Positions 20,241 to 22,078 of a DNA stretch of 22,078 bases are shown here, one piece after another; position 1 is the first letter of the stretch; the number at the start of each line of letters is the position of its first letter. A program made the translations under genes and the position numbers. The notes beneath the pieces are model-generated. The model searched no databases. It was not told where the DNA came from and was given only the letters and a program-made list of their open reading frames with translations. This DNA comes from Larix sibirica (Eukaryota; Streptophyta; Pinopsida; Pinales; Pinaceae): the NCBI GenBank assembly GCA_004151065.3, contig NWUY0300072636.1, forward strand, positions 1 to 22,078, read 5' to 3'.

Positions 20241-20490
20241 AATGTATAATTAGCTTGCACACTATTGATGATAACTACGTTAAACCTCTGATAGGAATTC
20301 TACAAGTATAACGTCTAGTAGGGTTCCTATGCCATAAAGTGTGATCAAGACTTACTTCCATGGAGGACTTGGACCTTGTGGATTATCAGGGGGGGTACTA
20401 CATATCAAGGGTTTATATTCAAGTCACGTTGTGAGGTCTTAGATTTTTGGATATGTAAGAATCCTTTAAGGTGAAATTCACTATCCTTAA
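20241..20490. other. Spacer, possibly LINE-C 5' UTR
   Basis: No gene is seen. Part of this stretch may belong to the LINE-C 5' UTR, but no border can be placed. The word TATTCAAGTCA near 20418 resembles a B box, but I found no A box upstream. Confidence 0.4.
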
Positions 20491-21948
20491 CAAGAAAACC
20501 TGGGTTCTAATGATCCTCTGCTAGATGGCATGCATCTAAGAAAAACTAATTTTCAAAAGGGGTGGGTCTTTAAGGCACATAATTTGGCGGTTATTTGTGT
20601 GAAAGGTATTTTTTGGAAGCACCTAAATTTTGCAAGGTAGTGGCTTATCTACTTGTTAGTGGAAAACCATTTATGCTTGGTCATGACTCTATAAGTTTGG
20701 TTGATAGATTTGGTGAAGGATTTTCACATGCTAATAAACAAAAGTCAGAGTATTAGAGTTTGGAAGAAGGTTGATCATAGGGTTTGTTATCAAAACATGG
20801 TTTGGAAGGGTCCGAGGTGTCAACATATTAGAGGGTAAAGTTTGAGATGATAATTTAGCCAATCAATTCAAGTTGGATAAAAAAAGACTTAAATGTAAGA
20901 GTAAAGATAGATAAGGTGGAAATTGTGGTGGATTTAGACATAAGTCTTTCAAAGGTCAAGGGATCAATGGAGAAGACACTAATGGGATTTTTTGTGGGGA
21001 AATATATTAATGGGGAAGCTCTTTGAAACTGGTTAAAAGAGTTTTGGCAACCTATTCTTGGTTATATTATTGGTTTTCATATTTTAGTGAGAGGTTAGAT
21101 TTGTTTTAAGGCGGGGAGTCGAGAAGACATTGTCTAGTTATGGGGACCTTATGCTCTGAGTCTACAAATGTGGAAGATAATTATATATCCTCGGAAATAG
21201 CAACTGTACTTTCGACATATATGGGCCCTCCTCCCTAGACTTCTAATGAAACTCTAGAATTCAAACATTCTGGAATGGATAAGCAATACCCTCGATCGAT
21301 TCATTGTGTTGTGAGATAATTCTTAAAAAAAGTGGACATGAGAATTGTCCAAATTTTGGTGAATTTGATATAAGAGAAGGCTTTCTTGCAAAAAACCAAG
21401 ATTGAATGGGGAAAGTGGTCCTTCTCAGAAAATGGACTTTTGGAAGATCTCTTTTAGATGCATGGGATGTTAGAAAACTGGTCATATTTTGGAAGAGTAA
21501 AAAAACCCTAGAAGAATTGCAAGGCGAACTCATAAAGTTTGGTAAAGAAGATTTTCCCTACTTCGAGGTTAGAAGATGCCATCGACAAAGAGTAGGAAGT
21601 TAATAAAATTCATGACTAGTGGTGTCTTTGAATATAGAAGTTGTTTTTCACTATATAGAAGTACCAAAATCCCAGTTATATCTAGGAGAGGCATCTTATG
21701 ATTGTATGATCTCTCTAAATGTCCAAGTTATGCCATCTCAAATCTCTCCCTTGTGCTTTCCTGCAATCCTTAATGAATCCCCTACTTTGGTTGGGCGTTT
21801 GGACCCTATCCATAATAGTAAAGGGTTTTTAAGGGACAATGGCCTTGGGGATTCCTTTTGTTTGCCAGTAATCTATGTTACTTCTAGGAATGACATTACA
21901 ATTAATTCCCAAAATCACTTCCTCATAATTTTATCTCTAGATTTCTAA
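20491..21948 (+). pseudogene. LINE-C ORF1: DUF4283 / zinc-knuckle gag-like remnant
   Basis: One frame can be followed from about 20600 to 21340. It reads LVDRFGEGFSHANKQKSEY, then a VKIDKVEIVVDLDISLSK block, then the DUF4283 core (LMGFFVGKYINGEAL, NWLKEFWQPILGY, FKAGSREDIV, LWGPYALSLQMW), then LLMKL-stop-NSNILEWISNTLDRF. In this frame stops are TAG (8), TGA (3) and TAA (1). After a frame change, VDMRIVQILVNLI and EWGKWSFSE are readable, then the knuckle at 21459-21500. There the pattern is CX2CX4HX4 with TAA in the place of the last Cys, and a TAG directly after the second Cys. The weaker frame 21619-21948 may be the C-terminal tail. The start codon cannot be identified. Confidence 0.7.
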
Positions 21949-22078
21949 GCCTTAGTATTAGATGGATTTAGGATGACATACCCTCTTCACTCACTTTGAT
22001 CCGGATTTTATGAGCAGAACGAAATGAATACAGATTATTATCAGATGCTTAACACAAAATAACAGAGATACAGTAAAA
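20491..22078 (+). mobile_element. LINE-C: ORF1 part of a third L1-type LINE (cut by window end)
   Basis: A third same-orientation LINE is represented by its ORF1 region. The DUF4283 and zinc-knuckle blocks are readable with many stops. The part after 21500 has no clear motif and would be the variable ORF1 tail; ORF2 would lie beyond the window. The 5' border is approximate. It is as decayed as LINE-B. Confidence 0.72.

Noticed and set aside
20405-20425. B-box-like TATTCAAGTCA on the + strand
   Set aside because: No A box at a suitable distance upstream.

Overview
This window looks like intergenic DNA from a large, repeat-rich plant genome. The background is A+T-rich and no host gene, rRNA or classical tRNA gene could be recognised. 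The recognisable coding matter is all retrotransposon. Three non-LTR (LINE, L1-type) elements lie on the + strand in the same orientation, and there are two probable tRNA-derived SINE remnants. The LINE plan is: ORF1 with a DUF4283-like domain and CCHC zinc knuckle, then ORF2 with endonuclease, reverse transcriptase, zf-RVT and a C-terminal RNase H. This combination is known from seed-plant L1 elements. The wording of the conserved blocks feels gymnosperm/conifer-like, but that is an impression, not a database result.

Layout: 1-3054 is A+T-rich non-coding DNA with small tandem repeats (1-59, 1022-1185, 1783-1980). 3055-9426 is LINE-A, an apparently full-length element of about 6.4 kb with visibly higher G+C. 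It has a 5' UTR, ORF1 (3514-5112, one in-frame TAG), ORF2 (5106-9224, eight in-frame stops and two frameshifts), a 3' UTR with AATAAA and an A tail. 9427-12610 is A+T-rich DNA with short tandem duplications. A probable SINE lies at about 12611-12810 and a 30-bp minisatellite at 13001-13078. About 13980-19840 is LINE-B, an older and heavily shifted copy of the same architecture. A minus-strand probable SINE lies at about 19985-20187. From about 20491 to the window edge is LINE-C, an ORF1 remnant whose ORF2 would lie beyond the window.

In life ORF1 would have coated the element RNA, and ORF2 would have nicked the target and reverse-transcribed the RNA at the nick. None of the three copies can do this now. 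Three points deserve a second look. First, the ORF1 stop overlaps the ORF2 ATG in both complete copies (ATGTTGA in LINE-A, ATGA in LINE-B), suggesting stop-restart translation. Second, premature stops are strongly biased to TAG/TGA over TAA, and alignments between copies support C-to-T/G-to-A decay of Trp and Gln codons, as expected from methylated-cytosine deamination. Third, the ORF1 zinc knuckle has lost the same fourth cysteine independently in LINE-B and LINE-C.
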